A stretch of 64,000 bases of DNA from Gammaproteobacteria bacterium. GTDB taxonomy: Bacteria; Pseudomonadota; Gammaproteobacteria; Pseudomonadales; Azotimanducaceae. The stretch is from the NCBI GenBank assembly GCA_026707945.1, contig JAPOVV010000115.1, positions 372,001 to 436,000 on the forward strand, read 5' to 3'. Numbering within the stretch: the first letter of the stretch is position 1; each line of letters begins with the position of its first letter. The position numbers and the translations under genes were made by a program. Shown here piece by piece: positions 27,788 to 35,681 of this stretch. Below the pieces are notes generated by a model that saw only the letters and a list, made by a program, of their open reading frames with translations, had not been told where the DNA came from and ran no database searches.

Positions 27788-28269
27788 GTCAATTCCCTCG
27801 ATACGACACCCCACTGACCGGATCCAGACGCTACTTTGATTTGTAGTTTCGTGACACCTAGATTTTTGAATTCGGTGTCGGCGATGAGTCGGTCGACCAT
27901 CCACGTCGCAAGTTCTTCGACCGTGATATTTCGAAGCGGCAATACGAGAACATCATGGTCGGGAAGCGTCATTGTCTCGTCATTGAAACTAAGTTGTACG
28001 AGACCGTCAGTTGCTGCGATTTGAAGGTGCGGCGAATCTGCGGGTACCAGGAAACGCTCGTCCAACTCGTCGCACATGCGTTGCAAAACGTCTTTGACTT
28101 CGCCATAGTCAAAGCACAATCCGTCGTCCTTCAGCTCACCTTCAAACACTCCGTTCACATGAAAGTTGTGACCGTGCAGGTTTTCCCGTTCTGTTGCGGA
28201 GAAGATCGTGAAGTGAGCGGCCGAGAAGTGCAACGACTCACGAACCACTTCGATAACGACTTTGGACAC
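27784..28269 (-). CDS. Diverged 6-pyruvoyl-tetrahydropterin synthase-like (QueD superfamily) protein
   Basis: 161 residues. The zinc ligands of the PTPS/QueD fold are kept: His19 (FSAAH) and His32/His34 (LHGH). The catalytic Cys of QueD (Cys-x3-HGH) is Arg28 here, followed by Glu29, giving Glu-x2-HGH. The usual Asp-His pair (DHHxL) is DERFL, and the C-terminal Glu block is not recognisable. Glu-x2-HGH is, as I recall, the mark of PTPS-III proteins that replace dihydroneopterin aldolase in folate synthesis, but the other changes leave the reaction open. First gene of a PTPS-SDR-YhhQ run. Confidence 0.75.
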   Translation of the reverse strand: MSKVVIEVVRESLHFSAAHFTIFSATERENLHGHNFHVNGVFEGELKDDGLCFDYGEVKDVLQRMCDELDERFLVPADSPHLQIAATDGLVQLSFNDETMTLPDHDVLVLPLRNITVEELATWMVDRLIADTEFKNLGVTKLQIKVASGSGQWGVVSRELT

Positions 28270-28360
28270 GCGAGTCGGTTTACAGGATTCGATTTGAGTG
28301 AGAATGTTAAGAGTGTTTGTTGCTCGCTAAGATTTTCGACATCAAATTAAGGGATTCAGA

Positions 28361-29593
28361 ATGACCGCACTTGATGGTATGCGCGTCTTAGACATGACTC
28401 AATTCGAGGCAGGGACGTGTTGCACTCAATCTTTAGCGTTTCTTGGCGCAGACGTAGTGAAAGTTGAACGGCCGAATGTTGGTGACCCTGGTCGAGGTCG
28501 AGCGCGTGGTGAATCAATCGACGCCGAGTATTTCATTAATTGGAATAGCAACAAGCGTAGCGTTACCCTCGATCTAAGTAACCCTGAAGGACGTGATTTG
28601 TTGCTGAAGATGGTTCGCAACTATGACGTGTTTGTCGAGAACTATGGTCCAGGTGTCGTCGAGAAACTTGATATTGGATACGACGTCATGCGACGAGAGA
28701 ATCCCCAACTCATTTACGCTCGAATTAAAGGATTCGGTACGAGTGGACCTCGCGCGGACTACAAATGTATGGATATGGTCGCACAAGCTGCGGCTGGAGC
28801 AATGTCGATCACGGGAAACCCGGACGGTCCACCGATGCGTCCTGGTCCTACGACTGGAGACGCGGGCACCGGTATGCAAGCTGCGCTGGCAATTACAGCT
28901 GCTTATGTTCAGCGACTCCGCACCGGAGAAGGACAGGTCATCGAATTGGCAATGCAGGAAGCGATGACTTACTACTTGCGAACGGCGGTGTCGCGCACAC
29001 GCTTTGGTACGGTGCCAAGTCGTCGTAGCGCCAATGGTGAAAACCCGTTTATGGCTATGTATCCGTGCAGTCCAGGGGGTCCGAACGACTATGTTTACAT
29101 CATGGCGGTTAATCAACGCATGTGGGATGCCGTTGCAGCCGCGATTGGTATGCCAGAATTGATGCGGGATGAACGATTCTCAAATCCAAGAACACGTCAT
29201 GAAAACCGTCAAGCATTGTTCGACACTATAGCGACGTGGACGCGTACAAAAACGAAACAGGAAGCCTCTACAGTATTCTCGGAGGCGGGCGTTTGTGCAA
29301 GTCCAGTCAACGAGACCACGGAACTTTTCACCGATGAGCATTTGCTTGAACGCGACTTCATAAAGCAACTCGATCATCGCGAACACGGCCAAGTGAGGAT
29401 TCTAGGGTGGCCATCACGTTTGTCCAAGAGTTCAGTAGAACCGATTGCTGCACCGTTGTTGGGTGAACACACGGATGAGGTCTTGCAAGAGGATTTAGGT
29501 TTGTCGACAGAGCAACTTGTAGATTTACATCGTCGTAACGTTGTCGGCAATGAAGAACTGGAACGAACGGAAATAGATAGGGCGGCGAGTTAG
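28361..29593 (+). CDS. CaiB/BaiF family (class III) CoA-transferase
   Basis: 410 residues. Typical blocks: LDGMRVLDMTQFEAGTCC, LGADVVKVERP, NWNSNKRSVTLDL, ENYGPGVVEKL and GPTTGDAGTGMQAAL, where Asp is the predicted acyl-anhydride-forming catalytic residue. It moves CoA between carboxylic acids; formyl-CoA, carnitine and bile-acid transferases are relatives, and the substrate is unknown. Cytosolic. Divergent from the PTPS-like gene, followed after 17 nt by the VanY-like gene. Confidence 0.9.
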   Translation: MTALDGMRVLDMTQFEAGTCCTQSLAFLGADVVKVERPNVGDPGRGRARGESIDAEYFINWNSNKRSVTLDLSNPEGRDLLLKMVRNYDVFVENYGPGVVEKLDIGYDVMRRENPQLIYARIKGFGTSGPRADYKCMDMVAQAAAGAMSITGNPDGPPMRPGPTTGDAGTGMQAALAITAAYVQRLRTGEGQVIELAMQEAMTYYLRTAVSRTRFGTVPSRRSANGENPFMAMYPCSPGGPNDYVYIMAVNQRMWDAVAAAIGMPELMRDERFSNPRTRHENRQALFDTIATWTRTKTKQEASTVFSEAGVCASPVNETTELFTDEHLLERDFIKQLDHREHGQVRILGWPSRLSKSSVEPIAAPLLGEHTDEVLQEDLGLSTEQLVDLHRRNVVGNEELERTEIDRAAS

Positions 29594-29610
29594 CTGGGTC
29601 TACAACTGAC

Positions 29611-30126
29611 ATGGACGTGACATTACGCGGGTATCACGCAGAGCTGGGTATCTCGCCGACGTATGCGGAAAACACGAGGTTGCCTTTTCATCCGACGCCA
29701 GACGACTTGGTTGATATCGGTCTGGATTGTTATGGTCGTCCTCAGAGTCTACGCTCGGACGCCGCAGCCGCTTGGCATGCGATGCGAGAGGATGCCTCTA
29801 TGGACTCGATCCAACTTCTGGTAGTTTCAGCTTATCGCTCGCTGGAGTATCAGGTCGAAGTGATTCGTCGGCAGCTGGACGACGGCAAGACCATCGAGGA
29901 CATCTTGACGCGAGTTGCAGCACCTGGTTTTAGTGAACATCACAGTGGCTGCGCTCTCGATTTGACGACGCCGGGATACGAAGCTGTCGAGGAAGAGTTC
30001 GAGAGTTCTCCTGCGTTCAAGTGGCTAGTTACGAACGCGTCGAAGCACGGATTTCATTTGAGCTATCCGCGGGATAACCCGTTCGGAGTAATCTATGAGC
30101 CGTGGCATTGGTGCTACTCAGAATAA
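29611..30126 (+). CDS. VanY-type D-alanyl-D-alanine carboxypeptidase domain protein
   Basis: 171 residues. M15B peptidase pattern: VVSAYRSLEYQ, SEHHSGCALDL (zinc His110 and Asp117) and EPWHW (His166). Family members remove the terminal D-Ala from peptidoglycan peptides. No signal peptide or membrane anchor is seen from the ATG at 29611, which is odd for a periplasmic enzyme and may mean a cytosolic role on recycled muropeptides. Ends convergent with nadB. Confidence 0.85.
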   Translation: MDVTLRGYHAELGISPTYAENTRLPFHPTPDDLVDIGLDCYGRPQSLRSDAAAAWHAMREDASMDSIQLLVVSAYRSLEYQVEVIRRQLDDGKTIEDILTRVAAPGFSEHHSGCALDLTTPGYEAVEEEFESSPAFKWLVTNASKHGFHLSYPRDNPFGVIYEPWHWCYSE

Positions 30127-30176
30127 GCACCTTTCCAAAATCGATGTAACTCTCTGTCTTCAGACTGCTGAGCACT

Positions 30177-31799
30177 TCAAACCCTTGCGACGGAAGGTTG
30201 TAGAACGTCCAAAGGATCGTCGGGCGGGTATTGGATACTCGGTTGGGCAGTTCGCAATTGATCAGGATAGTCGAGGGTATAGTGCAAACCGCGTGATTCC
30301 TTGCGCCATTGAGCACCTCGTACGATGGCTTCGGCGACGTTAATTAGATTGCGTAGCTCGATGAGATCGCTATTGATTCGATAGTGTGAATAAAACTCGT
30401 GAACCTCTTGTTTAAGAAGGTTTATTCGATTTGCGGCACGTTCAAGTCGATTGTCAGTGCGCACGATTCCGACGTAGTCCCACATGAATCTTCGCAATTC
30501 CATCCAATTGTGCGTTAGCACAACGTTTTCGTCTGAATTTGTTACACGTGACTCATCCCAGTCTTTGATACCAGGATTGATCGGCTGCGCACTCGTTAAC
30601 CATTCCGCAATATGGACGGCAGCTGATTTGGCGTACACCAGGCACTCGAGAAGTGAGTTGCTGGCAAGTCGATTTGCGCCATGGACGCCGGTACACGCGA
30701 CTTCACCTACGGCGTATAACGCTTCAAGGTCGGTGCGACCGTGTCGGTCTACGAGTACGCCACCGCATGTATAGTGAGCTGCCGGGACCACAGGAATCGG
30801 GTCAACGCGCATATCGATACCGATTTTGAGTAATTGTTGAAAAATCGTTGGGAAATGGTTTTCAATATGTGCGTGCGAAAGTCCGCTAATGTCGAGAAAG
30901 ACGCAGTTGATCCCTAGTCGCTTGATCTCGTAATCGATTGCTCGAGCGACGATGTCGCGAGATGCAAGCTCTTCTCGCTTGTCGAAGCGGTGCATAAAGG
31001 TTGAACCATCGGGCAATCGCAGTTTCCCGCCTTCGCCACGAACGGCTTCGGATATCAGGAACGAACGAGCCTCGGGGTGGTAGAGACAGGTTGGATGGAA
31101 CTGATTGAATTCCATATTCGAGAGACGACATCCGGCACGCCAAGCCATCGCGATGCCGTCGCCGGTGCATGTGTCTGGATTGCTCGTGTAAATGTAGACC
31201 TTGCTTGCGCCACCGGTGGCGAGGATGACCGCTTTCGTGTTGACACATTCGACACGATCTGTACTAGGGTTGTAGACGTAGGCACCGACTACACGCTTGA
31301 CGTTCTCATCTACTTGCTGCGCTATCAATTCGACTGCGACACAATCATTCATGAACTCGATGTTCGATCGCCTCGTGGCTTCTTCGATGAGCGTTGAAGC
31401 GATCGCTCGACCAGTCGCGTCTGCAACGTGCAACACGCGTCGATGACTGTGCCCACCTTCTTTCGTGCGATGAAGAGCGGCTCTGTAGCGGTCGAATTGG
31501 AGTCCCATCTCGATTAGATCCTGGACTGCGGACGCGCCACGCTCCACAACGAATCGAACCGCGTCTGGATTGCACAGGCCGGCGCCGGCCATTAGCGTGT
31601 CAGTGAAATGTGAGTCGGTGGAATCGCTAGTGTCGGTAACCGCAGCGATGCCTCCTTGTGCACGATTGGTCGACCCGGCTTTCATATCTTCCTTCGATAG
31701 AACCAACACGTTCAGGTGCGGAGGAAGATTGATTGCAGTCGCAAGTCCTGCGGCGCCACTGCCGATTACGAGTACATCCGTCTCATGACGAAGCGTCAT
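30177..31799 (-). CDS. nadB: L-aspartate oxidase
   Basis: 540 residues, standard. FAD enzyme that oxidises L-aspartate to iminoaspartate, the first step of NAD synthesis. The FAD motif is VLVIGSGAAGLATAINL, followed by NRAQGGIAAV, HRRVLHVADATGRAI, QFHPTCLYHP and SEAVRGEGGKL, with VGEVACTGVHGANRLASNSLLE near the C-terminal third. It lies divergent from rpoE, the usual gammaproteobacterial arrangement, across a 235-nt AT-rich spacer. Confidence 0.96.
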   Translation of the reverse strand: MTLRHETDVLVIGSGAAGLATAINLPPHLNVLVLSKEDMKAGSTNRAQGGIAAVTDTSDSTDSHFTDTLMAGAGLCNPDAVRFVVERGASAVQDLIEMGLQFDRYRAALHRTKEGGHSHRRVLHVADATGRAIASTLIEEATRRSNIEFMNDCVAVELIAQQVDENVKRVVGAYVYNPSTDRVECVNTKAVILATGGASKVYIYTSNPDTCTGDGIAMAWRAGCRLSNMEFNQFHPTCLYHPEARSFLISEAVRGEGGKLRLPDGSTFMHRFDKREELASRDIVARAIDYEIKRLGINCVFLDISGLSHAHIENHFPTIFQQLLKIGIDMRVDPIPVVPAAHYTCGGVLVDRHGRTDLEALYAVGEVACTGVHGANRLASNSLLECLVYAKSAAVHIAEWLTSAQPINPGIKDWDESRVTNSDENVVLTHNWMELRRFMWDYVGIVRTDNRLERAANRINLLKQEVHEFYSHYRINSDLIELRNLINVAEAIVRGAQWRKESRGLHYTLDYPDQLRTAQPSIQYPPDDPLDVLQPSVARV

Positions 31800-31941
31800 A
31801 TATGTGTCGATTTAATTAATTGGATTTCGATTATAGATTTCAGTTAAGTATATATATGTACAGTTATATTCAATCGTTAGGAAGATTGAAGTTTGAATTG
31901 CGAACCGACGTAAAACTGCAAGTGACGCGACAAATCGCGTT

Positions 31942-31970
31942 GAAACTAGCTATTCAACATGATGTCTAAA
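31942..31970 (+). promoter_or_regulatory. Sigma-E-type promoter upstream of rpoE
   Basis: GAAACTA (31942-31948), 16-nt spacer, TCTAAA (31965-31970). The sigma-E consensus is roughly GGAACTT-N15/16-TCnnA; the core AACT and the -10 fit well. It lies 65 nt before the proposed rpoE start and implies autoregulation. Confidence 0.65.
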
Positions 31971-32034
31971 TAGACGGAATGATGCGTCAAAGTGTGCAAA
32001 CAAACCACGACAAACTAACAGCTAGAGTCTTCAA

Positions 32035-32712
32035 TTGAGCGTCGCTTTTTATAATCCAACGATTACTCTGACCGGCTCACACGTAAACACGCGTCGTGAA
32101 CCCGTCGCCCGAAACGCGGATGACTCTCTTGTGGAAACGACGGACCTCGAGCTGGTCAATCGGATTCTTGATGACACGGGCCAGCGCCGTGAAGTAGCGT
32201 TCGCGGCCCTCTACACTCGACACCGCACGACAGTATTTAACGTCGCGATGCGTGTGGTGAATTCCCCCGAAGACGCCGAGAACGTCGTACAGGAGACGTT
32301 CATAAAGGTTAATAAGAACCTAAAAGGGTTTCGAGGAAAGAGCCAGTTCTCTACATGGTTGCATACAGTCGCAAAGAACACTGCACTAAATTACAAAGCG
32401 CATGAACAGCGTCGCCCGCAATCCTCGGGAACGGATCCGACGGATCTCAGCGAAATCGCTACGAGCTCACCGCAATCCGATTTCGAACATGAAGAATTGA
32501 AGGAATCACTTGATCGGGCGCTCGCATCACTGAATGACGAACTAAAACAGACCTTGTTACTTGTAGTCAATTCGGGTCTAAGTTACGAGCAAGTAGCAGA
32601 AATTACAGACGTTCCCGTTGGCACAGTAAGGTCGCGAGTATTTCGCGCGAGGCAGGGGATTGACAAATTTCTCCTCGAAAACTTGCCCGGTTACGAGCAA
32701 AACGCGAAATAA
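32035..32712 (+). CDS. rpoE: RNA polymerase sigma-E factor (RpoE)
   Basis: 225 residues, an ECF sigma factor for envelope stress. Region 2 is AFAALYTRHRTTVFNVAMRVVNSPEDAENVVQETFIKV; region 4 includes LLVVNSGLSYEQVAEITDVPVGTVRSRVFRAR. The TTG at 32035 gives about 30 extra N-terminal residues compared with E. coli RpoE; a GTG at 32131 (VETTDLELVNRIL) would match the usual length. The neighbours nadB, rseA and rseC support the call. A sigma-E-type promoter precedes it. Confidence 0.93.
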   Translation: MSVAFYNPTITLTGSHVNTRREPVARNADDSLVETTDLELVNRILDDTGQRREVAFAALYTRHRTTVFNVAMRVVNSPEDAENVVQETFIKVNKNLKGFRGKSQFSTWLHTVAKNTALNYKAHEQRRPQSSGTDPTDLSEIATSSPQSDFEHEELKESLDRALASLNDELKQTLLLVVNSGLSYEQVAEITDVPVGTVRSRVFRARQGIDKFLLENLPGYEQNAK

Positions 32713-33070
32713 AACTCACATTACGCGAATATCAAGAGGAACTTTTGCATGAGAATCGTGTCGAAAAGAGAATTGCGTGAATCCACCGTTAGTGTTTTTA
32801 ATGTCAAATGCTGATCAGATCACTGACGGTGAACGTCACTTCGTTAGTCGTTAATCCGCGAGAGTATTACGAAGTGCCACGCATGTACGCAGCCATTCAC
32901 ACTCATCAATGGATGCGGCAAGGAAGCCGACATCGTAAGGAACTGAATCGAATTGGTGCCGAAATACATCAAGTTAGTCACCTTCTTTTGTTCAAGTGGT
33001 ATACGTCACGTATGACTCTCTTAGGCTGTTTCGGTCAAGACGCAAGAATTAGGAGGTTTTCGTAGTCCGC
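32713..33070 (+). other. rpoE-rseA spacer with long untranslated leader, possible small ORF
   Basis: 358 nt. A sigma-E-type promoter lies at its start (separate entry). A frame at 32808-33065 could encode 85 residues ending 5 nt before rseA, but it has no ribosome binding site and no recognisable similarity, so I do not call it a gene. AGGAGG at 33051-33056 is 14 nt before the rseA ATG, longer than usual. The leader may instead be a regulatory RNA. Confidence 0.4.
32738..32765 (+). promoter_or_regulatory. Sigma-E promoter between rpoE and rseA
   Basis: GGAACTT (32738-32744) is a perfect -35, followed by a 16-nt spacer and TCGAA (32761-32765), matching TCnnA. It starts 26 nt after the rpoE stop. 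Initiation near 32771 would give rseA its own sigma-E-driven message with a leader of about 300 nt. Confidence 0.8.
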
Positions 33071-33721
33071 ATGGATCAAAGTGGCCACGAATCAGATGAA
33101 TTTCTAAATCAAGATCTTTCTGCTGCGATTGACAATGAATTGAATGCAGATGACACCGAAGAGCTCATCGAGCATCTAGGACGAAAGCCAGAAATGCAGC
33201 GAGCGTGGGAGAGGCACCACACCATCAACGCCCTGCTCCGTGGCGAGCACATCGCTGCTAAGAATCACCTTCCGTGGGAACATATTCACGCGAGTTTCGA
33301 GAGTAGGAAAGCACAACGAGCAAAAGCTGGCGTCATCGTTGATTTTGGTAGTTTCAGAGAGCGATATTTAGTGAAGGTGGTAGGTGGTATGGCGCTGGCG
33401 GCATCCGTCGTTCTCGGTGTTTCGCTTTTTATAGCAGTGCAAAGTCCAGTCCAGAATTTACAGGTTCCGCTCGCTGCCGAAGACAGTCGACCAAACGAAC
33501 CAACTAGGGCATTTATGGTTTCGAAGGACGATCAATCGCCTCAAACCGTTTTCCCGGAATCGCGGCTTCCCTCCTCTAATCAATCGGATATTCACTTAGC
33601 ATCTGACAGCGAATTGCGCCAATCGCCAATTCCATCCTCGGATTCGCAAAGGCAAAGTCGTGTGTTCCCGACAGATCAGCCAAAGCCTAGCAATGACCTA
33701 ATTCATTTCGTATCTGATTAA
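33071..33721 (+). CDS. rseA: Sigma-E anti-sigma factor RseA
   Basis: 216 residues. The N-terminal ~90 residues match the RseA sigma-binding domain (LSAAIDNELNADDTEELIEHL, WERHHTINALLRGE). One membrane helix follows (VVGGMALAASVVLGVSLFIAV, about residues 100-121), then a Ser/Gln/Pro-rich periplasmic tail. It holds RpoE at the inner membrane until cleaved by DegS/RseP-type proteases. The periplasmic tail lacks an obvious RseB-binding segment, in keeping with the absence of rseB here. Confidence 0.85.
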   Translation: MDQSGHESDEFLNQDLSAAIDNELNADDTEELIEHLGRKPEMQRAWERHHTINALLRGEHIAAKNHLPWEHIHASFESRKAQRAKAGVIVDFGSFRERYLVKVVGGMALAASVVLGVSLFIAVQSPVQNLQVPLAAEDSRPNEPTRAFMVSKDDQSPQTVFPESRLPSSNQSDIHLASDSELRQSPIPSSDSQRQSRVFPTDQPKPSNDLIHFVSD

Positions 33722-33827
33722 TAAACTCACTTCAACCCGCATCTTGCTACTGACGTCAGAATGTTCAAGTGCGTCAGCTGACATTTATTTCTCTCTATTC
33801 GTTATTACGCGGGTTTTGGTCTAGTAC

Positions 33828-34193
33828 GTGACATTACGGAGCTGCGGAACCGTTGTTGCGAAAGAGAACGATCACGTCATTGTTCGCATTGAGCAAGAAC
33901 GGTGCGCGAATTGCGTAGGCTGCGTTCGATTTAGTTATCCAAAGAAAATAAGTGCAATAGGGACGCAAGCCATTGGTGAACGCGTTGCTGTTCGAAGTTC
34001 TGCGATGCAACTCGCGTTAGCGTCGCTTCTCGCGTTTGGTCTGCCTATCTCTACGTTTTCACTTGCCGTTTGGGTGTCGAGTTCGATTTGGATCGTCCTC
34101 GTTATGTTAGCTCTGAGCATCACCACCGTCTATGCGGTCATGCTCTTCGCACCCCTGGGGAATTTCTTAAAGGTTTACGCAGAAACAATCTGA
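33828..34193 (+). CDS. rseC: RseC/MucC family protein
   Basis: 121 residues. N-terminal cytosolic Cys-rich motif (ERCANCVGCVRF, Cys-x2-Cys-x2-Cys), then two membrane helices (LALASLLAFGLPISTFSLAVWV and IWIVLVMLALSITTVYAVMLF). RseC modulates sigma-E and is linked to the reduction of SoxR with the Rsx complex. It starts with GTG at 33828. It directly follows rseA with no rseB between, and is convergent with the MFS gene (18-nt gap). Confidence 0.85.
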   Translation: MTLRSCGTVVAKENDHVIVRIEQERCANCVGCVRFSYPKKISAIGTQAIGERVAVRSSAMQLALASLLAFGLPISTFSLAVWVSSSIWIVLVMLALSITTVYAVMLFAPLGNFLKVYAETI

Positions 34194-34211
34194 CGCCATT
34201 TCTGGGATTGA

Positions 34212-35534
34212 CTAAACGGCTTTTGCGGCAACGCTTGGCTGCTTCCGAACACCTAGATTCGTGAGCCAGAAGAGAATCGGTGCCGTGAGAACGAAAAACG
34301 CAGCGAGCAGCAGAACCACTTCAAAAACCCAGATGTCTGCAACTTGAGATATGACGAAGTTTCCGATAGTCGTCGAGAGGTTTGCAATTGACATGTAGAT
34401 CGCGAATTGTGACGCGGCGATTCTTGGTGTAACTAACTCCATGCATGAGGAGATGATCAACACTGCGAATAAGTGTTGGGAAAGCCAGAACCCGAGCATG
34501 AAGATGTGCCAACCCAACCCTTGCTGAAGAGCTGGAATAGAAACGAACGCGACGATACCAACAGCGGTGAGCACGCATAGAACGACCATGCAGTTGCGCT
34601 GACCGTAGTAGTCGAATACTGGACTCAACAATAGTCCTGTACCAGCAGTAATTAGTCCGATCGTGCCATACCAGGCGTTATATGCACCATCATCCCAGCC
34701 TAGATCGATAACAGAAAAGGAAGGTAGATAGGCTCCCAACAGCCCGCCTGCTACGCTATCGCAGAAAAACGCCACAATAAAGAAAAGACTGATAGGCGCG
34801 ATTAGTTTCCTAAGAAGGTCGAAAAGCATCGGGAAGAACTCATCTACCTTCAAGGCCAAGATTTCCGGCGCGATCTCTCCTTCTGATGACCAAGGGAAGC
34901 GCTTTTCAACGCTACGTTCTCTCAGCATGACCGGTAACAACAGCAATAGGAACACCGTCAAACACGCTGCGATACAGGCTCCACTAACCCCAAACATCTC
35001 TAGCATGAATCCACCGCCAACCATTCCAACAAGCCTGCCGATGCTCTGACTGCCGAACATGAGCGCGGTCGCTTTCGAGCGTTCGCCTTCTTTCAAAACA
35101 CCAATTGCTAACCCATCAACTGCGACATCCTGCGTAGACGCAAATACATTGAGTACGAAGCCGCATCCTGCTAGTACGAACAGATTGGGTTCACCTGCCC
35201 CTGCGATGACAGCGCTTGCTGCGAACGTAATCATGAGGCCGAGCTGTGCAATCACGACCCACGGACGACGATGACCATAGATGAGAAATGCCACGCGGTC
35301 CATTAACGGACCTGCAAGGAATTTGAAAGCCCAGGGGAGTCCGATGACGGTTAGAAACAGCGCGATCTCGGACTTGGTAAATCCAATTTCGGCCAAGTGA
35401 GTTGGGAACGCTACCCCGAATAGGCCAAGTGGGAGACCCTGCGAGAAATACATGAACCCTATGACGGTGAACCTAAGATAGACGTTGCCAACTAGGCTTA
35501 AATCGGTCCGTGTACTCTCAGTCGCTTCTGCCAT
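34212..35534 (-). CDS. MFS transporter, AmpG-like
   Basis: 440 residues and about 12 helices. AmpG-type signatures: YFSQGLPLGLFGVAFPTHLAEIGFTKSEI, WAFKFLAGPLMDRVAFLIYGHRRPW and ASTQDVAVDGLAIG. It is related to, but clearly diverged from, the carrier at 5944-7266. A peptidoglycan-fragment or other solute cargo is possible. It breaks the usual rseC-to-lepA path, being on the opposite strand. Confidence 0.8.
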   Translation of the reverse strand: MAEATESTRTDLSLVGNVYLRFTVIGFMYFSQGLPLGLFGVAFPTHLAEIGFTKSEIALFLTVIGLPWAFKFLAGPLMDRVAFLIYGHRRPWVVIAQLGLMITFAASAVIAGAGEPNLFVLAGCGFVLNVFASTQDVAVDGLAIGVLKEGERSKATALMFGSQSIGRLVGMVGGGFMLEMFGVSGACIAACLTVFLLLLLPVMLRERSVEKRFPWSSEGEIAPEILALKVDEFFPMLFDLLRKLIAPISLFFIVAFFCDSVAGGLLGAYLPSFSVIDLGWDDGAYNAWYGTIGLITAGTGLLLSPVFDYYGQRNCMVVLCVLTAVGIVAFVSIPALQQGLGWHIFMLGFWLSQHLFAVLIISSCMELVTPRIAASQFAIYMSIANLSTTIGNFVISQVADIWVFEVVLLLAAFFVLTAPILFWLTNLGVRKQPSVAAKAV

Positions 35535-35681
35535 AGGTTCATCCGAGCTGTTTCGCGGAGTGCGTATTGTCTCGTTTGACCTGTTTCAAGAAAATCAGTT
35601 TTCTGTGGTCAAGCTTTTTAGGTCCGCAACCATAAATATGTGCGTATCCTTGATGCATGTGAAGACTAAAGTAGACGTACC

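Noticed and set aside
27788..27904. Upstream extension of the SDR protein to the GTG at 27904
   Set aside because: The 39 residues overlap the PTPS-like gene out of frame and look like shadow sequence, not an SDR N-terminus.
28574..29116. 180-codon antisense frame in the CoA-transferase gene
   Set aside because: Antisense to a clear family member and without recognisable motifs.
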